From: Candidatus Sulfotelmatobacter sp.
GTDB taxonomy: Bacteria; Acidobacteriota; Terriglobia; Terriglobales; Acidobacteriaceae
Direction of reading: 5' to 3'
Length of the DNA stretch: 64,000 nt
Assembly (NCBI GenBank): GCA_025462865.1
Contig: JAOAPI010000050.1
Span: forward strand, 1 to 64,000
Shown here: piece after piece, positions 26,587 to 35,681 of the stretch
Numbering within the stretch: position 1 is the first letter of the stretch
How the letters are laid out: each line of letters opens with the position of its first letter
Notes under the pieces: generated by a model
Told to the model about the DNA's origin: nothing
Databases searched by the model: none
Seen by the model: only the letters and a program-made list of their open reading frames with translations
Made by a program: the position numbers and the translations under genes

Positions 26587-27072
26587 CTATGCTACTCGCC
26601 GAAACTTGAATTCACACTGCTTCATATTCACCCTGCGGCCACGGAAGCAGACGCCTTCGGCTTCGAGGCGGAGGCGCTGTTCGATGGCGGAGTCTCCGCG
26701 CAGCTTGATCTCTCCGCCGGCACCGAGTACGCGTTGCCAGGGTAATCCGAAGCCGCGATGTAATACTTGGGCTACCTGGCGCGCCATTCCTGGAAGACCG
26801 GCGGCGCGCGCAATTGCTCCGTAGGTTGAGACCTTGCCTTGGGGAATGCTGCGAATGGCTGCTTCGATGCGTATGCGCGGGTTTGAAGATTTTTTGGGAG
26901 AGGATTTTCCGCGAACAGATTCGCGCGAAGATTTGACACCATGTTTTTTCGCGGGCTTTCCCGACGCACCGCTTCCCTTCTTCTTTCTTGGCTTCGTCTT
27001 GCGTCCATTCGTCACAAGGAAATCCATCCGATGCGAATCAGCCACAGCGATCCCACGGACACAAGCAGCCAC
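26587..27072 (-). CDS. alkyltransferase-like protein (MGMT family, Cys replaced by Trp)
   Basis: The C-terminal about 90 residues are the DNA-binding domain of O6-alkylguanine transferases: IRSIPQGKVSTYGAIARAAGLPGMARQVAQVL, the arginine-finger/HTH region. The active-site PCHRV reads PWQRV, with Trp in place of the acceptor Cys. This is the diagnostic change of ATL (Atl1/YbaZ) proteins, which bind O6-alkylguanine and flag it for nucleotide excision repair instead of removing the alkyl group. The N-terminal about 70 residues are very basic (RKTKPRKKKGSGASGKPAKK), probably extra DNA contacts. The frame opens at 27072; ATG 27027 (MDFLVTNGRK) is a likely alternative. It overlaps the end of the upstream YeiH gene by 16-61 bases, so the two are probably co-transcribed. 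Confidence 0.85.
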   Translation of the reverse strand: MAACVRGIAVADSHRMDFLVTNGRKTKPRKKKGSGASGKPAKKHGVKSSRESVRGKSSPKKSSNPRIRIEAAIRSIPQGKVSTYGAIARAAGLPGMARQVAQVLHRGFGLPWQRVLGAGGEIKLRGDSAIEQRLRLEAEGVCFRGRRVNMKQCEFKFRRVA

Positions 27073-28007
27073 AAGATGATTCCTTGCAATAGCGGACGAG
27101 GGCCAACGCGCTTAATGGTCTCCACGGAGATGCCGCTGCCGATCAGGAATAAGGTGACGGTCAATCCAATTTTGGCGAGCTTTACCGCAAGCATGTAGGC
27201 GTGAATTCCGGACGGCAGATACGTCTTGCATACGGCGGCGAGACAGAACAGGGCAATGAACCAGGGCCATTGAATTTTGGCTTTGGCGCCGCGCACGATT
27301 GCCGTTGCAAGCGAGAGTGGAACGATCCACAAGGCGCGCGCAAGTTTCACCGTGGTCGCTATCGCCAAGGCTACGGCACCATACTTTGCCGCAGCGCCCA
27401 CCACGGAACTGGTGTCATGAATGGCGAGTGCGGCCCAGAGTCCGAACTGCGATTGGGTCAGCTTGAGCGCCGCACCGATGACGGGAAAAATCAGCAGCGC
27501 TACGGAATTGAGGACGAAGACCGTGCCCAGCGCGACCGCCATCTCTTCGTCGCTGGCTTGCGTGATGGGGCCGACGGCGGCAATGGCGCTGCCGCCGCAG
27601 ATTGCGGTGCCGGTAGCGATGAGAAACGCCGGAACCCGTGGCACACGCAGTAGCGCGCCCAGGCCCATACCGACGAGCAGAGTAAAGCTGATGCCCAGCA
27701 TGGTGTAAACGAAGCCGCTGCGTCCGGCCCGGACGACCTGGTCGAGATTCATTCCGAAGCCGAGGCCCACGACTGAGGCTTGCAGCAAGAACCTGGAGAA
27801 TCTCCTGGCCGCGCGGTTGAAAGGATGCGGAAGTGCCAGCCCGAATAAAAGGCCCATCGTCAGAGCGATGGGTGGAGACACGAAGCCGCTGGCACTGACC
27901 AGCAGGCAGAGAAGAAAGACGATGCGCGCGAGCATTCGTAGAAGCCAGGTATGGGTTGCGGAATCTGCGGGCGCAGTACTTCCGTTCCACGCCCCAGTTC
28001 CGAACAT
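27012..28007 (-). CDS. YeiH-family putative sulfate exporter (UPF0324)
   Basis: A 331-residue inner-membrane protein with about ten spans. The family signature GTAICGGSAIAAVGPIT is present at about residue 135, followed by ALGTVFVLNSVALLIFP and AIHDTSSVVGAAAKYG. The ending IGSGISVETIKRVGPRPLLQG is also typical. The E. coli relative YeiH and others are listed as putative sulfate exporters, but the substrate is not established here. Start ATG 28007; an internal ATG near residue 24 is possible. It precedes the alkyltransferase-like gene with a short overlap and follows the STAS gene after 14 bases, suggesting one minus-strand transcript of three genes. Confidence 0.85.
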   Translation of the reverse strand: MFGTGAWNGSTAPADSATHTWLLRMLARIVFLLCLLVSASGFVSPPIALTMGLLFGLALPHPFNRAARRFSRFLLQASVVGLGFGMNLDQVVRAGRSGFVYTMLGISFTLLVGMGLGALLRVPRVPAFLIATGTAICGGSAIAAVGPITQASDEEMAVALGTVFVLNSVALLIFPVIGAALKLTQSQFGLWAALAIHDTSSVVGAAAKYGAVALAIATTVKLARALWIVPLSLATAIVRGAKAKIQWPWFIALFCLAAVCKTYLPSGIHAYMLAVKLAKIGLTVTLFLIGSGISVETIKRVGPRPLLQGIILWLLVSVGSLWLIRIGWISL

Positions 28008-28021
28008 CGGCCCTTCCCGGG

Positions 28022-28372
28022 CTAAGCCGCCTTGCGGAAGGAATCAATCGCTTCCGCCTCTGAGTTGTAGACGTCAAAAACCGTGAGCAGCTTGGTGACT
28101 TGCAGCAGGTCGCCGACGCGCTTGGTCAGGTTGGCCAGCTTGATGGTGCCGCCGGCATTTTGCGCGGTCGTGCGCAAAGCGACGAGAGTGCCTAGCCCGC
28201 CGGAGTCGATGTAATTCACTTCGCCGAGGTTGAGCACGATCCGATTATTTTCCGAGATAGCCTTCTTCACCGAGTCGCGCAGCAGAGAAGACTCTTCGCC
28301 GAAAACTACGCGGCCGGTGCAATCTACGACGAGGACCCCGTCCTTGGCTCGTGTTGCCAGTTTCAGTTGCAT
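28022..28372 (-). CDS. STAS-domain anti-sigma factor antagonist (SpoIIAA/RsbV-like)
   Basis: A 116-residue single-domain protein: KLATRAKDGVLVVDCTGRVVFGE, SENNRIVLNLGEVNYIDSGGLGTLVALRTTAQNAGG, and a C-terminal VFDVYNSEAEAIDSF. The Ser in YIDSGGLG (about residue 59) is the phospho-acceptor position used by partner-switching kinases of the RsbW type. The protein is expected to bind an anti-sigma kinase when unphosphorylated. No kinase or phosphatase partner gene is adjacent. AGGAG eight bases before ATG 28372 supports the start. It may lead the yeiH/alkyltransferase-like transcript. Confidence 0.9.
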   Translation of the reverse strand: MQLKLATRAKDGVLVVDCTGRVVFGEESSLLRDSVKKAISENNRIVLNLGEVNYIDSGGLGTLVALRTTAQNAGGTIKLANLTKRVGDLLQVTKLLTVFDVYNSEAEAIDSFRKAA

Positions 28373-28704
28373 AGAAACGCTCCTAAACTCTTCACTTCCA
28401 GACGCACCAGCCTATCGCTTGCATGGAGGTTTAGCAAGGTTGAGGAGAAGTCAGGACGGCGTGATCCCGAAACACGCTACTTTATGTTCCTGGAGTTCTT
28501 CCATCTGCCCGAAGAACCGCCAGCTCAAGGAGCATGCCTATAAGAATGTTGCAAACTATCGGGAGAGTACCGTATCCCCACCGGGGAATAACCATTAGGC
28601 GCGTCAGTAATCGTACCAGTACTCGGTACAGCAAACCAACCGCAGGGTAGCCGCCGTCATCCAAGTCCAGTCGTACGAGTCTGCGTCTGTAGGAGCCGCG
28701 CGCC
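28373..28704. other. 332-base divergent intergenic region
   Basis: It lies between the starts of the STAS gene (minus) and the phospholipase C-like gene (plus), so it should hold promoters for both. I see a partial palindrome (GTACCAGTACTCGGTAC, about 28613-28629) and CCCCACCGGGG at about 28575-28585, either of which could be an operator. There is no supported gene. Confidence 0.4.
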
Positions 28705-31038
28705 ATGAAATCCTGCTACAGTTTTTTAACCTTGTTGACCGTCGTATCTGGCCTGATGCTGACGGGATGCGTTGGCGTTGGAAGGACGACGCCTCCAGTG
28801 CCCACAACCTTTCAGCTGACCGTTACTGCCCCGGCTACGGGCGCGGGCACCGTCACCAGCAGCCCGGCGGGAATCAGTTGCCCGAGCACATGCACGGCCA
28901 GTTTTACCCAAGGGACTCAGGTCACTCTCACGGAAACCCCAGGCACCAATTATTTTTTCAGCGGCTGGAGCGGCGGTTGTACTGGTACAACCACTTGCAC
29001 CGTCACCATGAATGCAGCGGTATCGGTGACGCCCACCTTCACTGCCGGTACGGGGTTGACCGTCACCGTGTCGGGCACGGGAACGGGAACCGTTACGAGC
29101 AACCCGACGGGGATCAGTTGCCCGACGACGTGCTCGGCGGGTTTTCTCCCGGGTACAGTGACTTTGACTGCGACTCCGGCGAATGGAAGCATTTTCTCAG
29201 GCTGGTCGGGGGCGGGGTGTACGGGTCTTGCACCTTGTGCGGTGGCCGTGGGTTCATCTGCCGTTTCAGTGACCGCAACGTTCGGTTTGTCGGGAACGCT
29301 GCAAAGTTTGAACCATATTATTCTCTTCGCGGATGAAAACCGCTCGCTCGATCACTACTTCGGATTCATGCGCCAGTACTGGGCCAACAATGGCATCACC
29401 GATCAGGCTTTCGACGGTTTGCCGCAGTTCAACCCAGTGCCAGGTACTGCGCCGTCCATCCCTGGCTGCAATCTTGCGAAGGATTTGACCGGCTGCACCG
29501 TTGATCCCACCAATCTTATTACGTCGTTTTCCTTCCACTCAGTATTGTTGCCTTCCGGCAAGCAGGGTACCGTGTGCGAGGAGAATCAGAGTCCCTTCTG
29601 GAACGAAGCTCATAACGATTGGGATTACGCAAACGCTGCCGATCAGCCGGCGGAAGCGAGTCCTCCGCTGAATGGCTTTGTGTTCACGGCTGCGTATGAC
29701 GCGCGGTCCAATGCTTTCCAGGATGTAAATGGCGTTCGAGCCATGGGGTATTACGAAGATTCAGACTTGAATTTCTTTTATTCCCTGGCCACCAACTTCG
29801 CGACTTCGGACCGCTGGTTCTCTCCGGTGATGGACCGCACGCAGATCAACCGCGCTTATATTTATGCGGCGACGTCGCAGGGATACGCTTATCCGCCGGG
29901 CGGAGGCAACAACGACAATGCGCCGTTCAGTGCGAAGACGATTGTTGAGGCGCTGCAGGATGCAGGCATCACCTGGAAGGTCTATGTGAATCCGATAGGG
30001 AATTCGTATAAGGGGATGAACTGCGCTACTGCAGCAGCAGGACAGGCGCAGGACCTGTGTCTGGCCGGAGCCTCCTACTTGAACCAGTTCGTCTATGAAA
30101 GCCAGGTTCAGAATGCATCTACGGGACTGTGGCAGCATTTCGCCCCTATCACGCAGTTCGCCACCGATGCCCAGAGTGAGGCAACGTTTCCGCAGTTCGC
30201 GATGATCGAACCGGCTTCCGCCGCGGGTCTCGATGAGCATCCTTCCGATGACGACCTTTTCCCGGTCAACATTCAGCAGGGTGCTAAGTATGTAGAGGAC
30301 ACAATTATCAATCCGTTCATCAACAGCCCAGTCTGGGCAGACTCGGCAATGATCTACACTTACGATGAGGCTGGCGGGCTCTACGACCACGTAGCGCCGC
30401 AACCGGTACCGCCTCCGGGCGACTTCGATTCCCCGACAGACCTGATACAAGGCGATATCTGCACAAATTCCGGCCAAACACTTGGCCAAGGAACCTGCAC
30501 CTTTGGTTGGACAGGCTACCGCGTTCCGCTGGTCGTAATTTCTCCCTTCGCCAAGAGGAACTTTGTTTCTCACACGGTGCGAGACACTACGGCAGTTCTC
30601 GCGCTGGTGGAGGCACGCTTCGGGCTCGCTCCGCTTACCAATCGAGATGCCTACTACATGCCGAGCACCACTGGGACCGATAACTCAATGGAAGAGTTTT
30701 TTGACTTCGTGACTCAACCTGCGCCGGCGCCAACTCTTCCCGAACAGAGTACGAATGGCATTTGCGATCAGACCCCGGCCGCAAGTTGGAATGAGCCGCC
30801 CGAGCTGACGGTCACGGTGAAAGGTGGCGGAAATGTCACCAGCAGTCCTAGTTCCGCCATCGGTAGCTGCACGACCGAGTGCACTGGTCTCTATGCCACT
30901 GGAACCTCAGTCACGCTCACTGCGACGCCGAACGGTGGCGGGACATTCACGGGATGGGGCGGTGCGTGCAGCGGAGCCACAACTTGTACAGTGATTGTGG
31001 GCACGCATGACTATGTTACAGCGACGTTTACGCCTTAA
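28705..31038 (+). CDS. phospholipase C/phosphoesterase-family lipoprotein with InlB-like repeats at both ends
   Basis: The signal peptide ends in LTGC (Cys about residue 22), so a lipoprotein is predicted. Two N-terminal repeats of about 75 residues (LTVT....GTVTS.P.GISCP.TC.A.F..GT.VTLTATP....FSGWSG.C.G...C.V) and a third after residue about 700 are divergent InlB/Big-type domains with four conserved Cys each. The central about 480 residues are the phosphoesterase family of phospholipase C and acid phosphatases: LNHIILFADENRSLDHYFG, the SDRWFSPVMDRTQINR block, IYTYDEAGGLYDHVAP and GYRVPLVVISPFAKR. Known members hydrolyse phospholipids or phosphomonoesters outside the cytoplasm. A second, undecorated homologue lies at 53987. 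Start ATG 28705. Confidence 0.85.
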   Translation: MKSCYSFLTLLTVVSGLMLTGCVGVGRTTPPVPTTFQLTVTAPATGAGTVTSSPAGISCPSTCTASFTQGTQVTLTETPGTNYFFSGWSGGCTGTTTCTVTMNAAVSVTPTFTAGTGLTVTVSGTGTGTVTSNPTGISCPTTCSAGFLPGTVTLTATPANGSIFSGWSGAGCTGLAPCAVAVGSSAVSVTATFGLSGTLQSLNHIILFADENRSLDHYFGFMRQYWANNGITDQAFDGLPQFNPVPGTAPSIPGCNLAKDLTGCTVDPTNLITSFSFHSVLLPSGKQGTVCEENQSPFWNEAHNDWDYANAADQPAEASPPLNGFVFTAAYDARSNAFQDVNGVRAMGYYEDSDLNFFYSLATNFATSDRWFSPVMDRTQINRAYIYAATSQGYAYPPGGGNNDNAPFSAKTIVEALQDAGITWKVYVNPIGNSYKGMNCATAAAGQAQDLCLAGASYLNQFVYESQVQNASTGLWQHFAPITQFATDAQSEATFPQFAMIEPASAAGLDEHPSDDDLFPVNIQQGAKYVEDTIINPFINSPVWADSAMIYTYDEAGGLYDHVAPQPVPPPGDFDSPTDLIQGDICTNSGQTLGQGTCTFGWTGYRVPLVVISPFAKRNFVSHTVRDTTAVLALVEARFGLAPLTNRDAYYMPSTTGTDNSMEEFFDFVTQPAPAPTLPEQSTNGICDQTPAASWNEPPELTVTVKGGGNVTSSPSSAIGSCTTECTGLYATGTSVTLTATPNGGGTFTGWGGACSGATTCTVIVGTHDYVTATFTP

Positions 31039-31202
31039 CCGGCGGTGAGCCGACAGTTCGGCGCTTGATGTTCACTCTGTGCAACTTCAGCGCTCCGCTG
31101 AAGAAGGTGTTTCATCTGTTTATCGACCACGTGCTTCGCGGCGATCCGGCACCACTGGATCGCCGCTCCTTCTGCCATCACGTATAATCGTCTCTCCGGC
31201 TC

Positions 31203-33089
31203 ATGAGCTACACCGTCCTGGCGCGAAAATACCGTCCGCAGAAGTTCTCCGAGGTGATCGGACAAGAGCACGTCACGCGCACCTTGCAGAACGCCCTGGA
31301 ACAGGGACGGACAGCGCACGGCTATATTTTCAGCGGGCATCGGGGGATTGGAAAGACCACCGTGGCGCGGATCCTGGCCGCTGCGTTGAATTGCCGCTCG
31401 TCCGACAAGCCGGTGGCGGAGCCGTGCGGCGTGTGCGAATCGTGCACCGAGATTCGCGCGGGAAACGCGGTTGATGTGATCGAGATCGACGCGGCCACCA
31501 ATCGCGGGATTGATGAGATTCGCGAACTGCGGGAGGGGGCGCGCTACCGTCCGGCACGCGACCGCTTCAAGATTTACATCCTCGACGAAGCCCATCAGAT
31601 TACCGACGCCGCCTTCAACGCTTTACTCAAGACGCTGGAAGAGCCACCGGATCATATTGTTTTCATGCTGGCGACGACGCAGCCGGAAGATATTCCGCAG
31701 ACGATTCGCTCGCGCTGCCAGCATTTCAGTTTCCGGGCGGTAAAGTTTGACGATATCGTCGGCCAATTGCGCGATCTTGTGGGGCGGGAAAACATCGAGG
31801 CCGACGATGATGCTCTGGCTCTGCTGGCCGAGGCTGGCGACGGATCCATGCGCGATGCGCTGTCGATTCTGGATCAGGCGATTGCGTCGTCGGCGGGAAA
31901 GGTCACGGCGGGTTCCGTGCGTAATCTTGTTGGGGCCGCACCGGCACACATTCTTGAGGAAGTGATGCAGGCGGTGGCGCGGGGCAAGAGCGATGAAGTG
32001 CTGCGGCAGGTCGATCATCTCATCAGCGAAGGCCACAGCCCGACACATTTCGCGCGGCAGATGGTTCGCTTCCTGCGTAACGCAACTGTAGCCAAAATTG
32101 CGGGCAAGGACTCTTCCCTGCTGCAGATATCAGGCGACGAGCGGGAGCGCGTGGAACGCGTGGCGGAACTTTTCGGAGAAGAAGACCTGACACGGCATTT
32201 GCAGATCATGCTGCGCACGCACGGCGAACTTGGATATAAGCAGGAGCAGCGGTTTCATCTGGAGTTGGGACTGCTGAAAATGGCACATGCGCAGCGGTTG
32301 CTGCCGATTGAGCAATTGCTCAGCGAGGTGGCTGGTTCTTCTAGCGCAGCGGGGAGCGCCCCGAAAACATTGGCGCGGCCTTCGATTGTCTCATCGGCTA
32401 CGGGTACGGCGGGCGAAGCGCGGAGGAGTGAAGCGGTCGCGCCTGCGCGTCCGAATCAGATTTCACCGTTTGCGGCCGACTCAGCGCGGAAGGGCGGTCC
32501 ACGGCAGGAGTCCGTGGCGGAAGCAGCTCCGGCGACTGGTCCACGCATTGTTGCGAGCGGAAGCACTGCGCCGCGGGTAATCATGGGCGCTGCCGCACCT
32601 GCAGATCTGATGGAGAGCGCTCCGGAGGGTCAATCCAGTCCGCGACCGGAGCAGGTAGTATCCACATCGACTGCTTCGGCGGCGCCGATTGAAAGGCTAC
32701 AAGGCGCAGTACTGCAGGCCCTCATGGATGGTAATCAACGCATTCTGGTATCGATGCTGGAAGCGGGCGAATGGGCAGTCGAAGGAAACGAAGTTGTGAT
32801 CAGGGTAGCGGAGTCGCAGACTGTGATCGACATGTCGTTAAGCGCCGATGCCAGGCGTCTGGCGGTTGCGTCGGCCAGCGGGATCCTCGGACGCGCGGTC
32901 CGGCTGAAAATTGTTCCTGGAGCGGCTGTGACATCGTCAGAAAAACGCAATGGAGCTAGCCGAGCCAGCAGTGCGGGTTCTGGACCCGGGGGCCGCAGCC
33001 GAGCGGAGCAGGATTCAGTAGTGCGGCGGCTGCAGGAAAAATTTGGCGCGGAAATTCGTACGGTGATTGATTATAAGGAGAAGCGGTAG
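31203..33089 (+). CDS. dnaX: DNA polymerase III subunit gamma/tau (clamp loader)
   Basis: The motor of the clamp loader that places the sliding clamp on DNA. Residues 1-about 220 are the AAA+ domain: MSYTVLARKYRPQKFSEVIGQ, Walker A GHRGIGKTT (about residues 45-53), zinc-type cysteines C..CGVCESC, the DEAx box YILDEAHQIT and the arginine-finger SRC motif TIRSRCQHF. Domains II and III follow to about residue 370. A low-complexity Ala/Pro/Ser linker and a tau C-terminal domain (VVRRLQEKFGAEIRTVIDYKE) complete it. I found no A-AAA-AAG slippery site, so separate gamma production by frameshift is not supported. It leads ybaB and recR, a widely conserved order. Start ATG 31203. Confidence 0.93.
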   Translation: MSYTVLARKYRPQKFSEVIGQEHVTRTLQNALEQGRTAHGYIFSGHRGIGKTTVARILAAALNCRSSDKPVAEPCGVCESCTEIRAGNAVDVIEIDAATNRGIDEIRELREGARYRPARDRFKIYILDEAHQITDAAFNALLKTLEEPPDHIVFMLATTQPEDIPQTIRSRCQHFSFRAVKFDDIVGQLRDLVGRENIEADDDALALLAEAGDGSMRDALSILDQAIASSAGKVTAGSVRNLVGAAPAHILEEVMQAVARGKSDEVLRQVDHLISEGHSPTHFARQMVRFLRNATVAKIAGKDSSLLQISGDERERVERVAELFGEEDLTRHLQIMLRTHGELGYKQEQRFHLELGLLKMAHAQRLLPIEQLLSEVAGSSSAAGSAPKTLARPSIVSSATGTAGEARRSEAVAPARPNQISPFAADSARKGGPRQESVAEAAPATGPRIVASGSTAPRVIMGAAAPADLMESAPEGQSSPRPEQVVSTSTASAAPIERLQGAVLQALMDGNQRILVSMLEAGEWAVEGNEVVIRVAESQTVIDMSLSADARRLAVASASGILGRAVRLKIVPGAAVTSSEKRNGASRASSAGSGPGGRSRAEQDSVVRRLQEKFGAEIRTVIDYKEKR

Positions 33090-33157
33090 GAAAAGCGGCG
33101 TTCGGCCTCCGGCTTCCGGAAGTTAACTCCAAGCCGACCGCCGAGAGCAGAGGTCTT

Positions 33158-33457
33158 ATGGGCGGATTCAATCTACAAGAATTGATGTCGAAGGCTAAGT
33201 CGCAGTACGAGACCCTGCAGAAAAAGATGCAGGAGACGGTGGTTGAGGCTTCGTCCGGCGGGGGCACCGTCACGGCGAAGATGGATGGCCGTAAGCAATT
33301 GCTGAGCCTGCGTATCGATCCGGAAGCGATCAAGTCGGGTGACGTGGAGATGCTGCAGGACCTGGTACTGGCTGCGGTGAACGAGGCGGCGCGAAAGATT
33401 GATGGCGCAATGCAGTCGACCGTTGGCGGCATGCTAGGCGGGATGGGCGGACTCTAG
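33158..33457 (+). CDS. YbaB/EbfC-family nucleoid-associated protein
   Basis: A 99-residue homodimeric DNA-binding protein. The N-terminal helix (FNLQELMSKAKSQYETLQKKMQE) and the central sheet (VVEASSGGGTVTAKMDGRKQLLSLRIDPEAI) match the family, and the glycine-rich tail is typical. It is 68 bases after dnaX and 112 before recR on the same strand. This dnaX-ybaB-recR arrangement is shared by many bacteria and suggests a function near replication or recombination, although the exact role is unsettled. GAGG precedes ATG 33158. Confidence 0.92.
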   Translation: MGGFNLQELMSKAKSQYETLQKKMQETVVEASSGGGTVTAKMDGRKQLLSLRIDPEAIKSGDVEMLQDLVLAAVNEAARKIDGAMQSTVGGMLGGMGGL

Positions 33458-33569
33458 ACATTGGGCAATTGTGTGATTGGTATTATCCCGTCTACCGCTG
33501 ACTAACCCTGTGTTGTGTTTCTAAATTGCAAAATCGCCCGATCGCACAATTACTCAATTCCTAATTCTT

Positions 33570-34169
33570 ATGTCAAAATTTGCCGAGCCGATGTCGCGGT
33601 TGATTGATGAGTTGAAGAAGTTGCCAGGCGTGGGCTCGAAGAGCGCGCAGCGGCTGGCGTTTTACATCCTGCGTTCGAGCGATGATGACGCGGAGGCGCT
33701 GGCGGCGGCGGTGCGGGACGTCAAGGCCAGCCTGCGGCTATGTTCGGTCTGCAACAACATCACCGACGTTGATCCTTGCGTCTATTGCACCAGCGCTACG
33801 CGCAATCAGCGCCTGGTGTGCGTGGTGGAAGAGCCTACCAATATTTCCTCAATCGAAAAGACCAAGCACTTCAACGGCGTTTTCCATGTGCTGCATGGGG
33901 CAATCTCCCCTTTGCACGGAATCGGGCCGGAGCAGTTGCGGATTGCGAATCTGATTGCGCGCGTGGATGCGGGCAATGTGGATGAAGTGATTGTGGCCAC
34001 CAACCCCACTGTGGAAGGCGAAGCCACGGCGACTTATCTCTCGCAGCAACTCAAGCGCGTAGGAGTGAAAGTCACGCGGATCGCGATGGGGATTCCGGTC
34101 GGCAGCGATATTGAATACACGGACGAAATCACCATGCTCAAGGCGATGGAAGGACGGCGGGAGTTGTGA
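33570..34169 (+). CDS. recR: recombination mediator RecR
   Basis: Acts with RecF/RecO to load RecA at single-strand gaps. The 199 residues are full length: helix-hairpin-helix [17 protein letters not shown], zinc finger [16 protein letters not shown] (four Cys), Toprim start [17 protein letters not shown], and [19 protein letters not shown] with the Walker B-like end. The closing [23 protein letters not shown] is canonical. The 112-base gap after ybaB carries imperfect inverted copies of AATTGTG(T/C)GAT (about 33466 and 33550), a dispersed-repeat type. Start ATG 33570, without an obvious ribosome-binding site. Confidence 0.95.
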   Translation: MSKFAEPMSRLIDELKKLPGVGSKSAQRLAFYILRSSDDDAEALAAAVRDVKASLRLCSVCNNITDVDPCVYCTSATRNQRLVCVVEEPTNISSIEKTKHFNGVFHVLHGAISPLHGIGPEQLRIANLIARVDAGNVDEVIVATNPTVEGEATATYLSQQLKRVGVKVTRIAMGIPVGSDIEYTDEITMLKAMEGRREL

Positions 34170-34243
34170 TCGCGCCCCGGCTACTTCGCTTAAGTCAGTA
34201 ACCTCGATGTGTCTCGCGGAGCAGCCGCTTCGATAATTTCAAA

Positions 34244-35497
34244 CTAAGGTTTGATTGCAAATACAGTACCCTCGTTATAGATGCCTCCAATATTCGTCGT
34301 GCCGTAGAGAATCCCGAGTGCGCTCAGCGTCAGCGGTGCGAAGGGATAATATCCGTCTTCACCATCGTGGTTAAAGGTGTGAAGCAATTTTTCTGCCCAC
34401 CCACCTCCTCCCGCGCGGATCAATACGAATGCAGTACCGTAGCCGTAAGCGCCCCCGTCGTTGGTGTTGCCGTAGAGACTACCGGCCAAGTCAAAAATGA
34501 GACTGGCAGCGGGGTTCCGGCCGTCGATACCGTCGTTCTTGAAGTTGTGAATGGTCGTTTCCGTCCAGCCGCCGCCCGACGCCGGCGATAACTTAAAAAC
34601 GGAACCGGCATTGTTGGCGCCACCAAAATAAAGCGTTCCGTAGAGATTGCCGGCAGAGTCCATAATCACGCCGGAGCTGGGACTGTATCCCTCACTTGAA
34701 TTTGGATTGAAGCTGTAGAGAACGCTTTCGGTCCAGCCTCCGCCGCCTACGGGCGATACTTCGAACACCGCGCCGTTTTTGTAAGCACCTCCGTATTCGG
34801 TGGTGCCGTAGAGATTGCCAGCAGCGTCGATGCTCAACTGAACCAAGTAGGGCTCCTGGCCGTCGGAGGTATTGCTGTTGCCGAAGCTATGTAGCAACGT
34901 TTCGGCCCAAGTGCCACCTGCCGCCGACAATTTGAAGACGCTACCGGTGTTATTCGAGCCTCCCAAGTTAGTCGTGCCGTAGAGATTGCCAGAAGCGTCC
35001 AAGACAACGCCGCCGGCGGGATTGTATCCATCAGAAGCGTTCGGATTGAAACTATGCAGAATCGTCTCTTTCCAGGCGCCGCTCGGTTGAGGCGACAGTT
35101 TAAAAACCGTACCAGCGTTGCCATGACTACCACCGCCGCTCGTGGTGCCGTAGAGATTGCCGGCGGTGTCGAAAATAAGGACGCCGCTGGGACTTTGGCC
35201 GTCGGTGCCGTTGCCGAAGTTATGCAGAACTTTCAAGGTCCAGCCGCCGCTGACTGCGGGCATGAGTTCGAAGATCGTGCCGAAGTTGTACGCGCCGCCT
35301 AATCCCGTGCTTCCGTAGAGATTGCCAGCCGCGTCGAAGGTCAACGGGGCCGAAGGGTAGGCCCCGACCCTGCCAGCAGGGCTGAAACTATGAACAACTT
35401 TTTCTTGTTGAGCGGCTGCGCGAAGGGTCATCGCGAATGGAGTGAATCCAAGAATTGCCATTAACGCAAAGGCACCGGAAAGTTTCTTGCATTGCAT
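34244..35497 (-). CDS. GloVer tandem-repeat secreted protein
   Basis: A 417-residue protein with a signal peptide (SGAFALMAILGFTPFAMTL) and about eight tandem repeats of about 45 residues around AGNLYGTT..GG....G.VF.L......W.E..L(H/Y)(S/N)F. This is the GloVer repeat, typical of acidobacterial and related secretomes, where it often joins sorting anchors. No C-terminal anchor is obvious here. The repeats are expected to close into a propeller. Function is unknown. GAGGAGAA six bases before ATG 35497 gives a firm start. The coding repeats cause DNA-level periodicity, which is not a CRISPR. Confidence 0.85.
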   Translation of the reverse strand: MQCKKLSGAFALMAILGFTPFAMTLRAAAQQEKVVHSFSPAGRVGAYPSAPLTFDAAGNLYGSTGLGGAYNFGTIFELMPAVSGGWTLKVLHNFGNGTDGQSPSGVLIFDTAGNLYGTTSGGGSHGNAGTVFKLSPQPSGAWKETILHSFNPNASDGYNPAGGVVLDASGNLYGTTNLGGSNNTGSVFKLSAAGGTWAETLLHSFGNSNTSDGQEPYLVQLSIDAAGNLYGTTEYGGAYKNGAVFEVSPVGGGGWTESVLYSFNPNSSEGYSPSSGVIMDSAGNLYGTLYFGGANNAGSVFKLSPASGGGWTETTIHNFKNDGIDGRNPAASLIFDLAGSLYGNTNDGGAYGYGTAFVLIRAGGGGWAEKLLHTFNHDGEDGYYPFAPLTLSALGILYGTTNIGGIYNEGTVFAIKP

Positions 35498-35681
35498 GAA
35501 AGTTCTCCTCGGCTATGCCCCTAGCAGAAGCACGTTCTGTACGCGCTCAGTTGATTAGTAGGTAAGTGGACATCATAGGGGCGTACCGCGTAGGGGAAGA
35601 ACGTCACTATAGAAGCAGGAGCGCAAGGAGTCAAGCAGGGGGCGGGCCCCGGCGGAGTAAGGGGCGGGCAGCGACGCGAAG

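Noticed and set aside
31203-33089. Programmed frameshift in dnaX
   Set aside because: No A-AAA-AAG slippery heptamer with stem was found; the frame reads through to a full tau-like end.
34244-35497. Repeated ~135-bp DNA units
   Set aside because: They encode the GloVer protein repeats and diverge at the DNA level, so it is not an array or mobile element.
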